Assembly (NCBI GenBank): GCA_002478225.1 | Contig: DLMV01000066.1 | Span: forward strand, 5,812-11,927 | Reading direction: 5' to 3' | DNA: 6,116 nt | DNA from: Deltaproteobacteria bacterium UBA7527 | Lineage (GTDB): Bacteria; Desulfobacterota; Syntrophorhabdia; Syntrophorhabdales; Syntrophorhabdaceae | In this document: positions 1 to 6,116 of the stretch, piece after piece | Position numbering within the stretch: position 1 is the first letter of the stretch | Layout of the letters: each line of letters begins with the position of its first letter | Notes under the pieces: generated by a model | The model's input: the letters and a program-made list of their open reading frames with translations, nothing else | What the model was told of the DNA's origin: nothing | Databases searched by the model: none | Translations under genes and position numbers: made by a program

Positions 1-642
1 CACCAGGGCCTCTATATCGCCTTTCAGATAGCGGCGCGCGTGGCGCTTTGCGAATCTTCCCCATTCATTAATCCTCCTGAAAAAGCTGACGATCCTTTCA
101 ACGGGTATGCCGTTCAATGCCTCGATCTGTTCCTCGATGGTTTCGAGGAAATGGACATCCTTACCCAGCTCCCTGGCCACCGACAGCGCCTCGAGGTCGA
201 CGGAGTATGTCCAGCCCCTCTTTCGCAGGTAATGCGACCAGATCGCGAAGAAGGCCATCCACGGCTTCATTATGTCTATCTCTTCGGGGATAAGCGTTCC
301 TTTCCCTCTGCTTAACAGGTCTGCGAACAGCGCAAGAGAACTGTCGGAGGCAGCCCCTCTGAATTCCCTGCTGATCGCTGACAGCGTAGCTTTATCCAGC
401 AGATCCGAGATCCTCATTGTTTCTTTTTCCTCGACGCCCCCTTGCCTTACCTTGCTCATGTTCGCTTCATCAAGAGGACCTTCAAGGAGAACGGTTGTTG
501 TTCCGCCGATGAGCTGAGCGAGGGATCGTCTGAAGCTGTATGGAAAAAAATGGGCGCTTCCTGCAAGGAGATTCTTTACGCCGTTGCGCTCGACCTCCCA
601 AACCATCCTGAACCGCTTTTCGTGTGTCCTCCAAAAAGGCAT
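1..642 (-). CDS. TraB/GumN (Tiki-like) family protein, C-terminus cut by window edge
   Basis: Reading leftwards from an ATG at 642, the frame stays open for 214 codons to the window edge, so the C-terminus is missing. I recognise the TraB/GumN family (related to TraB/PrgY pheromone-shutdown proteins and Tiki proteases) from several marks. There is a GX2H motif, AGSAH, at residues 27-31, followed by a conserved Glu in VLLEG (E54). A KPW motif lies at 126-128, SVDLEAL at 147-153, FLETIEEQ at 165-172, and YLKGD near residue 205. Tiki-type members use two GX2H motifs and a Glu for metal-dependent peptidase activity; the second GX2H would lie past the edge. The N-terminus is basic with no signal peptide, so a cytoplasmic protein is likely. 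An AGAGG sits a few bases before the ATG. The gene starts 16 bp after the stop of the GNAT-like gene, so it is probably the third gene of that operon. Its substrate is unknown. Confidence 0.85.
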   Translation of the reverse strand, partial: MPFWRTHEKRFRMVWEVERNGVKNLLAGSAHFFPYSFRRSLAQLIGGTTTVLLEGPLDEANMSKVRQGGVEEKETMRISDLLDKATLSAISREFRGAASDSSLALFADLLSRGKGTLIPEEIDIMKPWMAFFAIWSHYLRKRGWTYSVDLEALSVARELGKDVHFLETIEEQIEALNGIPVERIVSFFRRINEWGRFAKRHARRYLKGDIEALV

Positions 643-658
643 TGCATCCTCTATGCGG

Positions 659-1540
659 TCATAGCTTCGATGTGATCGCGTCTAAGATTGCGAAAGGTCT
701 GCTTTGTCCGAGCGTGTATTCGCAAAATTCATACCTGAGGAAAGGTACGCCGCCCCATTTTTCCTTGAACCTCCTGATCCCGCTGTTGACCCCCAATCCC
801 AGATTGATAAAGCTCTTCCCATTCCTGCGCGTAATATTGATCATCTCAAAGAAAAGCATGTCCGACGCATAAGGGACGTAATATTTTTTTGAGTGGCATC
901 CCACGACATAGGTATCAAATGTCTTGGCAGCGGTCTCGATGACGAAGAAGGCAGAGAGTTGGCCTTTTGGATCCCGCGCATTGAGAATAATGGCCGTATC
1001 AGATGCTCTGGCGTATTCAGGTATTCCTGAAAAAAGTTCCCTTGTCAGCGCTCCGGGCTTTTCCCGCCTGAGGAATTCCCTGATAAGCGACCCGTGCTCT
1101 TCTGTTGTTTGTCCAGATCGTTCGACAACGAGTTTTGTCTTCGCCTTGGCCACAGCCTTATGAAGATTGCCTTTCATGCGGAAGCCCGCAATGTCAAGCC
1201 GGTAGTAATCGTCATGCTTCATTTCAGAAGGAATGCCCGCGAGGTCCCCTGGTATCTCAGGCGCTATGACCCAGAGATACCGGATCGTATGTTGTTTCGT
1301 GATGAGATGAACGAGGGGCTTGATCCTGTTCCCCGAAAAGTCCCCGTTGAGGGGATACCCAACAAGGATCGCCCAGTTGTCCTTCACGTAGATCAGGTGA
1401 TCGTCGATAAGCAATGGTTCCGCCTTTGATATGATGGTCATAAGGCTTACGACATGCTCCGGCAAATAGGCCCTCTTCAATATATATAGTTCCTCTTCCT
1501 TCGAGATCATCTCTTTCTCATCATTAACATTATACACCAA
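659..1540 (-). CDS. GNAT-fold acyl/aminoacyl transferase-like protein (DUF2156/FemAB-like)
   Basis: The longest reading is 293 residues from a TTG at 1540. An in-frame GTG lies at 1537. The first in-frame ATG is at 1510 (residue 11), with GAGAAAGAG just before it; it gives 283 residues and avoids overlapping the upstream gene, so I think it is the likelier start. The C-terminal half reads like a GNAT domain of the DUF2156/FemAB-like group. A strand at 182-202 with ARDPKGQLSAFFVIE is followed by YVVGCHSKKYYVPYASDML (211-229), where a small-residue turn leads into a helix. The signature NLGLGVNSGIRRFKEKWGG (246-264) comes next; the 'lG...g..rFKekwG' pattern is typical of these transferases. The N-terminal half (30-125) may be a degenerate second GNAT lobe, as in FemAB-type enzymes. 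Family members move acyl or aminoacyl groups from CoA or tRNA to lipids, peptides or sugars; the substrate here cannot be read. No signal peptide or membrane segment is visible. It sits between the radical SAM and TraB-family genes. Confidence 0.75.
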   Translation of the reverse strand: MVYNVNDEKEMISKEEELYILKRAYLPEHVVSLMTIISKAEPLLIDDHLIYVKDNWAILVGYPLNGDFSGNRIKPLVHLITKQHTIRYLWVIAPEIPGDLAGIPSEMKHDDYYRLDIAGFRMKGNLHKAVAKAKTKLVVERSGQTTEEHGSLIREFLRREKPGALTRELFSGIPEYARASDTAIILNARDPKGQLSAFFVIETAAKTFDTYVVGCHSKKYYVPYASDMLFFEMINITRRNGKSFINLGLGVNSGIRRFKEKWGGVPFLRYEFCEYTLGQSRPFAILDAITSKL

Positions 1541-2621
1541 GCATCTTGTGGCAGGTCCTGCAGGGTTCAGGCGGCTCGGGAAGCGGCGTCAGTTCTATGC
1601 GTCTCGTCTCGAGCAGTGCCCGGAAGTTTTCGTCAAAACGTTTTTTTCTCAGGAGAAAACGTTCCCGGAACCTGCTGTAGCCTTTGCTCTCCCAGATGTC
1701 CCCGGGGTCTTCCTGAAATATATTTCCAAACCCTACCCTCTCTGTGCTGTATTCCTTCCCGCAAAAGATCCTTCTGAAGGGAGAACGTATCGGCGGGCCG
1801 AGGTAAACGCAGGGCGATACCTCGCCATCAGCTGATACGTAAAGATTTTTCAGGGGGTTTTCTGCGCAGACGGCGACATCGCAAGGTCGCATTGAGGGTA
1901 TAACGAGGTCCAGGCCGTATCTCTGCGCCCTTCTCCTTGCCTCTGTAAAGATTGCCTGATAAGGTTCATTACTTGTTTCTTCACAGGTAAAGACCCGTTC
2001 CTGGTCCTGTCTTTTATTTGCGATGTGTACGATATTGATAAGCACAACCTGCCGGATCCCGATCGTTCCAGCGAGGTCGATGAGAGAGGGGACCTCATCG
2101 ATGTTCTCTTTCAGCATAAGGTAGACGATGTGTATTGCGGGTCTTGCCGCTCCCTTTTCTGCGACCAGCCTTTTCATCATGGTGATAGAATGTATCAATG
2201 CGTCAAGATCGGAATTGACCCGGATAGCATTGTGGGTCCTACCCGTTGCCCCTGACAGGGAGAATCCCATGAAATCTATGCCGGCTGAGATGAGGTCTTT
2301 TGCGTATTCTTCGGTAAGCCCCATGCCGCTCGTCACAAAGCCGGCCTTTGCGCCTTGCTGCTTGATGAGAAGCAGGCATTCAACGAGATGTCTGTACAGC
2401 AGCGATTCGCCCCATCCCTCGAGGACCACGCTCTGCACGTCCTTTAAGAACGGCACTACCTTTTTGAAATTCTCAAAGTCCATCTCTTTGCGCTGCCAAT
2501 CCCTGTATTCGTCTTTGATGCACATGGTGCATCGGAGGGGACAGCGGGTTGTAAGCTCGATCTGCCATATGGAAAATGGCCTTGGATCCTGCTGTTTGAA
2601 AAGTTTATCAAGCATACCCAT
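1530..2621 (-). CDS. Radical SAM enzyme with SPASM/twitch-like C-terminal cysteines
   Basis: This 363-residue protein starts at an ATG at 2621; a second ATG two codons later is possible. The radical SAM core opens with the CX3CX2C motif TTRCPLRCTMC (C27, C31, C34), which binds the [4Fe-4S] cluster that cleaves S-adenosylmethionine. EGWGES at 68-73 stands where the SAM-binding GGEP-like motif is expected, and GFVTSG (94-99) and GFSLSGA (119-125) fit later core strands. After the barrel, C252, G266 and C271 match the CX9-15GX4C opening of SPASM/twitch domains (LYVSADGEVSPC). GFGNIF and IWESKGYSRFR (297-318) are typical SPASM linker phrases, and C354/C357 lie just before the end. The full SPASM CX2CX5CX3C block is absent, so one auxiliary cluster looks more likely than two. 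Such enzymes often modify peptides or assemble cofactors. It is first in a leftward operon; its end overlaps or abuts the GNAT-like gene. No precursor peptide was found nearby. Confidence 0.9.
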   Translation of the reverse strand: MGMLDKLFKQQDPRPFSIWQIELTTRCPLRCTMCIKDEYRDWQRKEMDFENFKKVVPFLKDVQSVVLEGWGESLLYRHLVECLLLIKQQGAKAGFVTSGMGLTEEYAKDLISAGIDFMGFSLSGATGRTHNAIRVNSDLDALIHSITMMKRLVAEKGAARPAIHIVYLMLKENIDEVPSLIDLAGTIGIRQVVLINIVHIANKRQDQERVFTCEETSNEPYQAIFTEARRRAQRYGLDLVIPSMRPCDVAVCAENPLKNLYVSADGEVSPCVYLGPPIRSPFRRIFCGKEYSTERVGFGNIFQEDPGDIWESKGYSRFRERFLLRKKRFDENFRALLETRRIELTPLPEPPEPCRTCHKMLGV

Positions 2622-2646
2622 GCGTTCTCTGCTTTATATATTGTTG

Positions 2647-2675
2647 ATTGTATATGGCCTGGCAGTGAGAGTCAA
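2647..2675 (-). promoter_or_regulatory. Candidate sigma-70 promoter of the leftward operon
   Basis: On the minus strand TTGACT (2675-2670) is followed after 17 bases by TACAAT (2652-2647). Each hexamer matches the bacterial consensus at five of six positions, with ideal spacing. Transcription would start near 2640, giving a leader of roughly 19 bases before the radical SAM ATG. The position and orientation fit. No operator was identified. Confidence 0.6.
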
Positions 2676-2700
2676 TAGCAGCCCGACATCAACGAACTGC

Positions 2701-2800
2701 TTTTCTCGTCTTCCGTTCCTCTCGTTCCTCGCACTTCGTTCCTTGTGTCTTACCTTTTACTTTTCACATTTCACTTTTCACGTTCCTATTCGCTTTCCAC
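2701..2800. repeat. Pyrimidine-rich stretch with short repeated words
   Basis: The intergenic stretch is almost purely C and T on the plus strand. CGTTCCT occurs four times (2714, 2723, 2737, 2781), and TTTCAC-type words recur between 2761 and 2781. No open frame here looks coding. It may be slipped-strand low-complexity DNA or part of a dispersed intergenic repeat; a regulatory role is not evident. Confidence 0.5.
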
Positions 2801-2830
2801 TTGAGTCAATAACAGGTTATTTTGTATGAT
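2801..2830 (+). promoter_or_regulatory. Candidate promoter of the SDR gene
   Basis: TTGAGT (2801-2806) and TATGAT (2825-2830) are separated by 18 bases. The -10 matches consensus at five of six positions and the -35 at four. Transcription would begin near 2837, leaving only a very short leader with the Shine-Dalgarno almost at its 5' end. That is possible but makes the call weaker than the divergent promoter. Confidence 0.35.
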
Positions 2831-2837
2831 ATTTGTC

Positions 2838-2846
2838 AGGAAGAGG
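2838..2846 (+). promoter_or_regulatory. Ribosome binding site that favours ATG 2854
   Basis: The purine run AGGAAGAGG ends 7 bases before the ATG at 2854. It lies inside the coding frame of the longer TTG-initiated reading from 2833, so it argues for the ATG start, which also matches where SDR proteins normally begin. Confidence 0.6.
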
Positions 2847-2853
2847 CCGGGAT

Positions 2854-3609
2854 ATGAAGTTGCAGGACAGGGTAGCGTTGTTGACGGCGGCGGCCGGCGC
2901 AGGGATAGGCCAGGCAACGGCGAGGATCATGGCGCGGGAAGGAGCGAGGGTTGTTGTCACCGATGCCCACGAAGAGCGGGCAATATCAGTAGCCAATGAG
3001 ATCCATGACGAGTATGGCGTGGAGACCATCGGTATGTATTGCGATGTCACAAGCAGGGAAGACGTCGAGCGTGTTGCGGCCGCGACCCTCGAACGTTTCG
3101 GGCGCATCGATATCCTGTTCAACAATGCCGGCACGAACAGGCCATCGCAGGTCGTTGATATGACGGACGAGGTATGGGAGCTTGTCGTCAACACATCCCT
3201 CAGGGGCACCTTCTATTGCTGCAGGGCGGTACTCCCGGCGATGATCGCACAGAAAAAGGGTCGAATTGTAAGCATCACCTCTGTGGCTGCCTTCCGGGGC
3301 CTGAAGGCCGGACATGCGCATTATGCCGCGGCCAAGGCAGGAGTAATGGCATTTACACGCTGCCTGGCGATGGAGGCGGCAGAGCACCGCATTACCGTCA
3401 ATACCATAGCACCGAGCTTTATCTATAATGAGTTCATCCCCCGCATCTATCCCGAGGAAGAGATAGAGAGGATGTACGAGGAGATACCCTATCCGAGAAA
3501 GGGGACGCCGGAGGACATTGCCAACACGGTCCTTTTTCTTGCTTCCGATGAAGGGGAGTATATCACGGGACAGACAATCTGCGTTACGGGCGGAAGCTGG
3601 ATGAGATGA
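2854..3609 (+). CDS. Short-chain dehydrogenase/reductase (classical SDR), probably NAD-dependent
   Basis: From ATG 2854 the protein is 251 residues, the usual classical SDR length; a TTG at 2833 would add seven unlikely residues. The Rossmann dinucleotide-binding loop reads LLTAAAGAGIGQATA near residues 9-23. Asp37, at the end of strand beta-2 (VVVTDAHE), usually selects NAD(H) over NADP(H). NNAG is at 90-93 and the catalytic tetrad is Asn113, Ser143, Tyr157 and Lys161 (YAAAK). The C-terminal PEDIANTVLFLASDEG and ITGQTICVTGGSW are standard FabG-like features. These enzymes oxidise alcohols or reduce ketones on small metabolites; the substrate cannot be told from sequence. The first Gly of the usual TGxxxGxG loop is Ala and the loop is one residue longer, a variant I recall in some steroid or acyl-chain SDRs. 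The gene ends in two tandem TGA stops. It appears monocistronic or loosely paired with the downstream protease gene. Confidence 0.95.
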   Translation: MKLQDRVALLTAAAGAGIGQATARIMAREGARVVVTDAHEERAISVANEIHDEYGVETIGMYCDVTSREDVERVAAATLERFGRIDILFNNAGTNRPSQVVDMTDEVWELVVNTSLRGTFYCCRAVLPAMIAQKKGRIVSITSVAAFRGLKAGHAHYAAAKAGVMAFTRCLAMEAAEHRITVNTIAPSFIYNEFIPRIYPEEEIERMYEEIPYPRKGTPEDIANTVLFLASDEGEYITGQTICVTGGSWMR

Positions 3610-3616
3610 TGAGAAG

Positions 3617-3760
3617 GAAATCCAAAATTCGAATATCGAAGCATGAAACAAACACAAACGTTCTAATGTTCAAAATCCAAAATGCATGTACAAGCTTCTC
3701 TTGAGAACATTCGATATTTGGATTTTGATATTGTTTCGGATTTAGATATTAGAGATTCGC
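3617..3760. repeat. AT-rich imperfect inverted repeat between SDR and Lon-like genes
   Basis: The spacer contains a 19-base arm at 3622-3640 (ending AATATCGAA) complementary to 3710-3728 (starting TTCGATATT) at 16 of 19 positions; two of the three mismatches would be G-U pairs in RNA. A further pair, ATGTTC at 3666-3671 and GAACAT at 3705-3710, lies nearer the centre. The word AAATCCAAAAT occurs directly at 3618-3628 and 3673-3683, with an inverted near-copy at 3717-3727. No coding potential is seen. The style resembles dispersed intergenic palindromic elements of some bacterial genomes. It could also help end transcription of the SDR gene, although there is no classic GC stem with a U tract. 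Confidence 0.6.
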
Positions 3761-3773
3761 GCTTGTTTTATGT

Positions 3774-3780
3774 AAGGAGG
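3774..3780 (+). promoter_or_regulatory. Strong Shine-Dalgarno that fixes the GTG start at 3786
   Basis: AAGGAGG at 3774-3780 followed by five bases and then GTG is a near-perfect ribosome binding site. It selects a GTG start rather than any downstream ATG, and the protein from that GTG aligns with the family's expected N-terminus. Confidence 0.85.
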
Positions 3781-3785
3781 TAATA

Positions 3786-6116
3786 GTGCAGCAGAAATTA
3801 AGACCGGAGGAGCTTTATAAGCGATGCGACCCCGATGTGTTCTTGTTCCGGACCACTACCGAGATCACAGAAGTTATGAAGACCATCGGGCAGGAGAAGG
3901 CGCTCAACGCCCTCGACTTTGGCCTCAATATGGACAGCAGCGGATTCAACATATTCGCCATAGGAGAGAGCGGCACCGGCAAGATGACAACGGTCATGAC
4001 CAGGCTTAACGCAAAGGCCGCAGAGGAAAATGCGCCGCCTGATTGGTGCTATGTCTATAATTTCAAAGACCCCGACACCTCCATAGCCTTGTCTTTCGAG
4101 CCTGGCATGGGGGTTGCCTTCCAGAAGGAGACGGAAGAGCTTGTTAAGATACTGCGGATAGAGATACCAAAAGCCTTTGAATCAAAGGAATATGAGACGC
4201 AGAAAAGCAAGATCATCGACGAGTTTCAGCAGAAACAATCAGAGTATCTTGCGAGGCTCGATGTGGAAGCAAAGGAAAGAGGGTTCACCGTAAAACGCCA
4301 GCCGACAGGCATCCTTATAGTTCCGGTAAAGGAGAACGGCGAGCTTTTGTCAAAGGAAGAATTTGATGCGCTGGACGAAAAGACCAGGAAAAAGATGGAG
4401 GAGACGGGACGGTTCTTCCAGGAGAAACTTAATGATGTTGTGCGGGTCCTAAGAGAAGCAGAGAAGATCGTCCGGGACATGCTGGCACGGCTTGACAGGA
4501 TGGTCGCCTTTGACCTTGTGGGGCCGCTCATCGATGCAATGAAGAAGAAATATCGTGATCAGGAGAAGGTTGTACGATACCTGGAAGATGTCGAGGAAGA
4601 AATACTCTCCCATCTTGACGAGTTCCGGACGACAGAGGAACAGCCTTCGCCTCTTCCTTTCCTGAAGATGCCAAAGACAGAGGCGTCCTTCTCCAAATAT
4701 ATCGTGAACGTGATCGTCAACAACGGAGAACGAAAAGGCGCTCCCGTCGTGTACGAAAGCAACCCGACATACCTGAACCTTTTCGGCCGTTTGGAATACA
4801 GGGTCCAGTACGGTATGGCGACGACGGACTTTACGATGATCAAAGCCGGTTCGCTTCACAGGGCCAACGGAGGCTATCTCGTTGTCGATGCCATGGAGCT
4901 TCTCAGAAATCCCTTCTCATATGAGGCGCTGAAAAGGGCGCTCAAGAACAAGGAGATCAAGATCGAGGATGTCCTCGAGCAATACAGGCTTGTCAGCACT
5001 GCCGGATTAAAGCCGGAGCCGGTCCCGTTGAATGCAAAGGTCATCCTTGTCGGCAACCCCTACCTCTATTATCTTCTGTATAATTACGACGAGGATTCCC
5101 GGGAGCTTTTCAAGGTCAAGGCCGATTTTGACAGCAGGATGGAAAGGACGCCTGAGAACATACTGAAATATGCGGCATATGTTGCCCAGTGCCAGAAGGA
5201 CGAAAACCTTCTTCCCTTCGACAGGACGGGCGTTGCAAAGATCGTTGAGTACGGGTCGCGGTTCGCAGACCATCAGGAGAAGCTCTCGACAAAGTTCAGC
5301 CTTATTGCCGACCTTATCCGCGAGGCGCACTACTGGGCGAAGCAAGAGGGCAGTGATGTCGTCACAGGAGCGTACGTCGAGAAGGCGGTGGACGAAAAGA
5401 TACACCGGGTGAACAGGATCGAAGAGAGATTGCAGGAGATGATGGTCGAAGACACGCTGATCGTCAACACCTCGGGAGGAAAAGTGGGCCAGGTGAACGG
5501 ACTGGCGGTCTTTGATCTTGGCGACTACAGCTTCGGGAAGCCGTCAAGGATCACTGCCAAGACCTATGCGGGCAAGGCCGGCGTAGTAAACCTCGAACGC
5601 GAGACAAAGATGAGCGGAAAGATCCATGAAAAGGCCATACTGATCATCACAAGCTACCTCGGCAGCAAATACGCGATGAAAAAGCCTATCAGCCTTTCCG
5701 CATCGATCACCTTTGAGCAGCTCTACGAGATGATCGAAGGGGACAGCGCTACCTGCGCTGAGCTGTACGCCCTTCTGAGCAGCATCTCGGGTGTTCCGTT
5801 GAAACAATCTTTTGCCGTAACAGGGTCGATGGACCAGAACGGCGATGTGCAGCCCATCGGCGGCGTGAACCAGAAGATAGAAGGGTTCTTTGAGCTTTGC
5901 AAGGCAAGAGGGCTGGACGGCTCGCATGGCGTCATCATACCGACAAGAAATATCAGGAACCTTGTCCTGAACAAAGAGGTCGTAGAGGCCGTACGGAACG
6001 AAAAATTCTTTATCTATGCGATCGACAGGATGGAAGAAGGCCTGGAGCTGCTGACGGACATGAAGGCAGGGGAGCTGCAGGACGATGGTACATATCCCGA
6101 AGGCACCATCAACTTA
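3786..6116 (+). CDS. Lon-related ATP-dependent protease, LonB/YcbZ (AAA_32) type, C-terminus cut by window edge
   Basis: The frame is open from GTG 3786 through 777 codons to the right edge; relatives are about 800 residues, so only the tail is missing. It is a cytoplasmic single-chain protease combining an AAA+ unit with a Lon-type peptidase. The start, KLRPEELYKRCDP, is typical of the family. The Walker A loop is GESGTGKM (60-67). A long charged, helical insertion with coiled-coil character spans about 130-290. LHRANGGYLVVDAMELL (357-373) carries the Walker B Asp368. Sensor-1 Asn424 (LVGNP) and the candidate arginine finger DFDSRMER (447-454) follow, then the lid phrase RFADHQEKLSTKF. The peptidase domain runs from about 568. 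Its catalytic Ser654 (EGDSA) and Lys697 (IGGVNQK) are 43 residues apart, as in E. coli Lon. No LAN-type N-domain and no membrane segments were seen, which argues against LonA and the membrane-bound archaeal LonB. Damaged-protein turnover is the likely role, but substrates are unknown. The Walker motifs are non-canonical. Confidence 0.95.
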   Translation, partial: MQQKLRPEELYKRCDPDVFLFRTTTEITEVMKTIGQEKALNALDFGLNMDSSGFNIFAIGESGTGKMTTVMTRLNAKAAEENAPPDWCYVYNFKDPDTSIALSFEPGMGVAFQKETEELVKILRIEIPKAFESKEYETQKSKIIDEFQQKQSEYLARLDVEAKERGFTVKRQPTGILIVPVKENGELLSKEEFDALDEKTRKKMEETGRFFQEKLNDVVRVLREAEKIVRDMLARLDRMVAFDLVGPLIDAMKKKYRDQEKVVRYLEDVEEEILSHLDEFRTTEEQPSPLPFLKMPKTEASFSKYIVNVIVNNGERKGAPVVYESNPTYLNLFGRLEYRVQYGMATTDFTMIKAGSLHRANGGYLVVDAMELLRNPFSYEALKRALKNKEIKIEDVLEQYRLVSTAGLKPEPVPLNAKVILVGNPYLYYLLYNYDEDSRELFKVKADFDSRMERTPENILKYAAYVAQCQKDENLLPFDRTGVAKIVEYGSRFADHQEKLSTKFSLIADLIREAHYWAKQEGSDVVTGAYVEKAVDEKIHRVNRIEERLQEMMVEDTLIVNTSGGKVGQVNGLAVFDLGDYSFGKPSRITAKTYAGKAGVVNLERETKMSGKIHEKAILIITSYLGSKYAMKKPISLSASITFEQLYEMIEGDSATCAELYALLSSISGVPLKQSFAVTGSMDQNGDVQPIGGVNQKIEGFFELCKARGLDGSHGVIIPTRNIRNLVLNKEVVEAVRNEKFFIYAIDRMEEGLELLTDMKAGELQDDGTYPEGTINL

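Noticed and set aside
40..675. Three overlapping plus-strand open frames of 77-91 codons
   Set aside because: They lie opposite the TraB-family gene, resemble no family, and the minus strand carries clear conserved motifs across the same bases.
2128..2829. A 233-codon plus-strand open frame
   Set aside because: Most of it is antisense to the radical SAM gene and the rest runs through pyrimidine-rich spacer; its Ser/Leu/Phe-rich composition is that of a shadow frame.
2622..2853. A small precursor peptide gene for the radical SAM enzyme
   Set aside because: No short frame with a ribosome binding site and a plausible leader/core composition was found on either strand of the spacer.
2986..3657. 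A 223-codon minus-strand open frame across the SDR gene
   Set aside because: It is antisense to a clear SDR with a full catalytic tetrad and has no recognisable motifs.
3725..3752. Possible promoter TTGATA, 16 bp, TATTAG ahead of the Lon-like gene
   Set aside because: The -10 is poor and both hexamers lie in an AT-rich repeat where such matches arise easily by chance; not strong enough to list as a feature.
3617..3760. CRISPR or riboswitch interpretation of the repeated AT-rich spacer
   Set aside because: There is no regular repeat-spacer periodicity, and the element shows no riboswitch-like conserved core that I recognise.
4226..5974. Several minus-strand open frames of 60-136 codons inside the Lon-like gene
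   Set aside because: All are antisense to a continuous, motif-rich protease frame and have no ribosome sites or family resemblance.

Overview
The window looks like chromosomal DNA of an anaerobe-type Gram-negative bacterium. Moderate G+C, a radical SAM enzyme, a heterodisperse LonB/YcbZ-type Lon protease and AT-rich repeat-like spacers would fit Desulfobacterota/Syntrophobacterota or a similar lineage. That placement is an inference from general flavour; there is no rRNA or other marker gene here.

Left half (1-2621), minus strand: three tightly packed genes read leftwards, probably one operon. In order of transcription they are a radical SAM enzyme with a reduced SPASM/twitch-like cysteine set (2621-1530), a GNAT-fold protein of the DUF2156/FemAB-like kind (about 1510 or 1540 down to 659), and a TraB/GumN (Tiki-like) family protein (642 down to the left edge, incomplete). 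A good sigma-70-like promoter (TTGACT, 17 bp, TACAAT) lies just upstream of the radical SAM gene. The TraB-family gene is easily missed because it runs off the window edge.

Middle (2622-2853): a divergent intergenic region holding the minus-strand promoter, a pyrimidine-rich stretch with short repeated words (four copies of CGTTCCT and several of TTTCAC), and a candidate plus-strand promoter.

Right half, plus strand: a complete classical short-chain dehydrogenase/reductase (2854-3609); a 176-bp AT-rich spacer with an imperfect inverted repeat (about 3617-3760); then a GTG-started gene with a perfect Shine-Dalgarno for a Lon-related protease of the AAA_32/LonB-YcbZ type. It runs off the right edge after 777 codons, with its catalytic Ser-Lys dyad already inside the window.

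The plus-strand genes look like ordinary housekeeping or metabolic functions and show no obvious link to each other. The minus-strand trio is the least explained part: a radical SAM enzyme, a putative acyl/aminoacyl transferase and a TraB-family protein with very short spacers suggests a shared but unknown pathway. No RNA genes, CRISPR arrays, insertion sequences or phage genes were seen.
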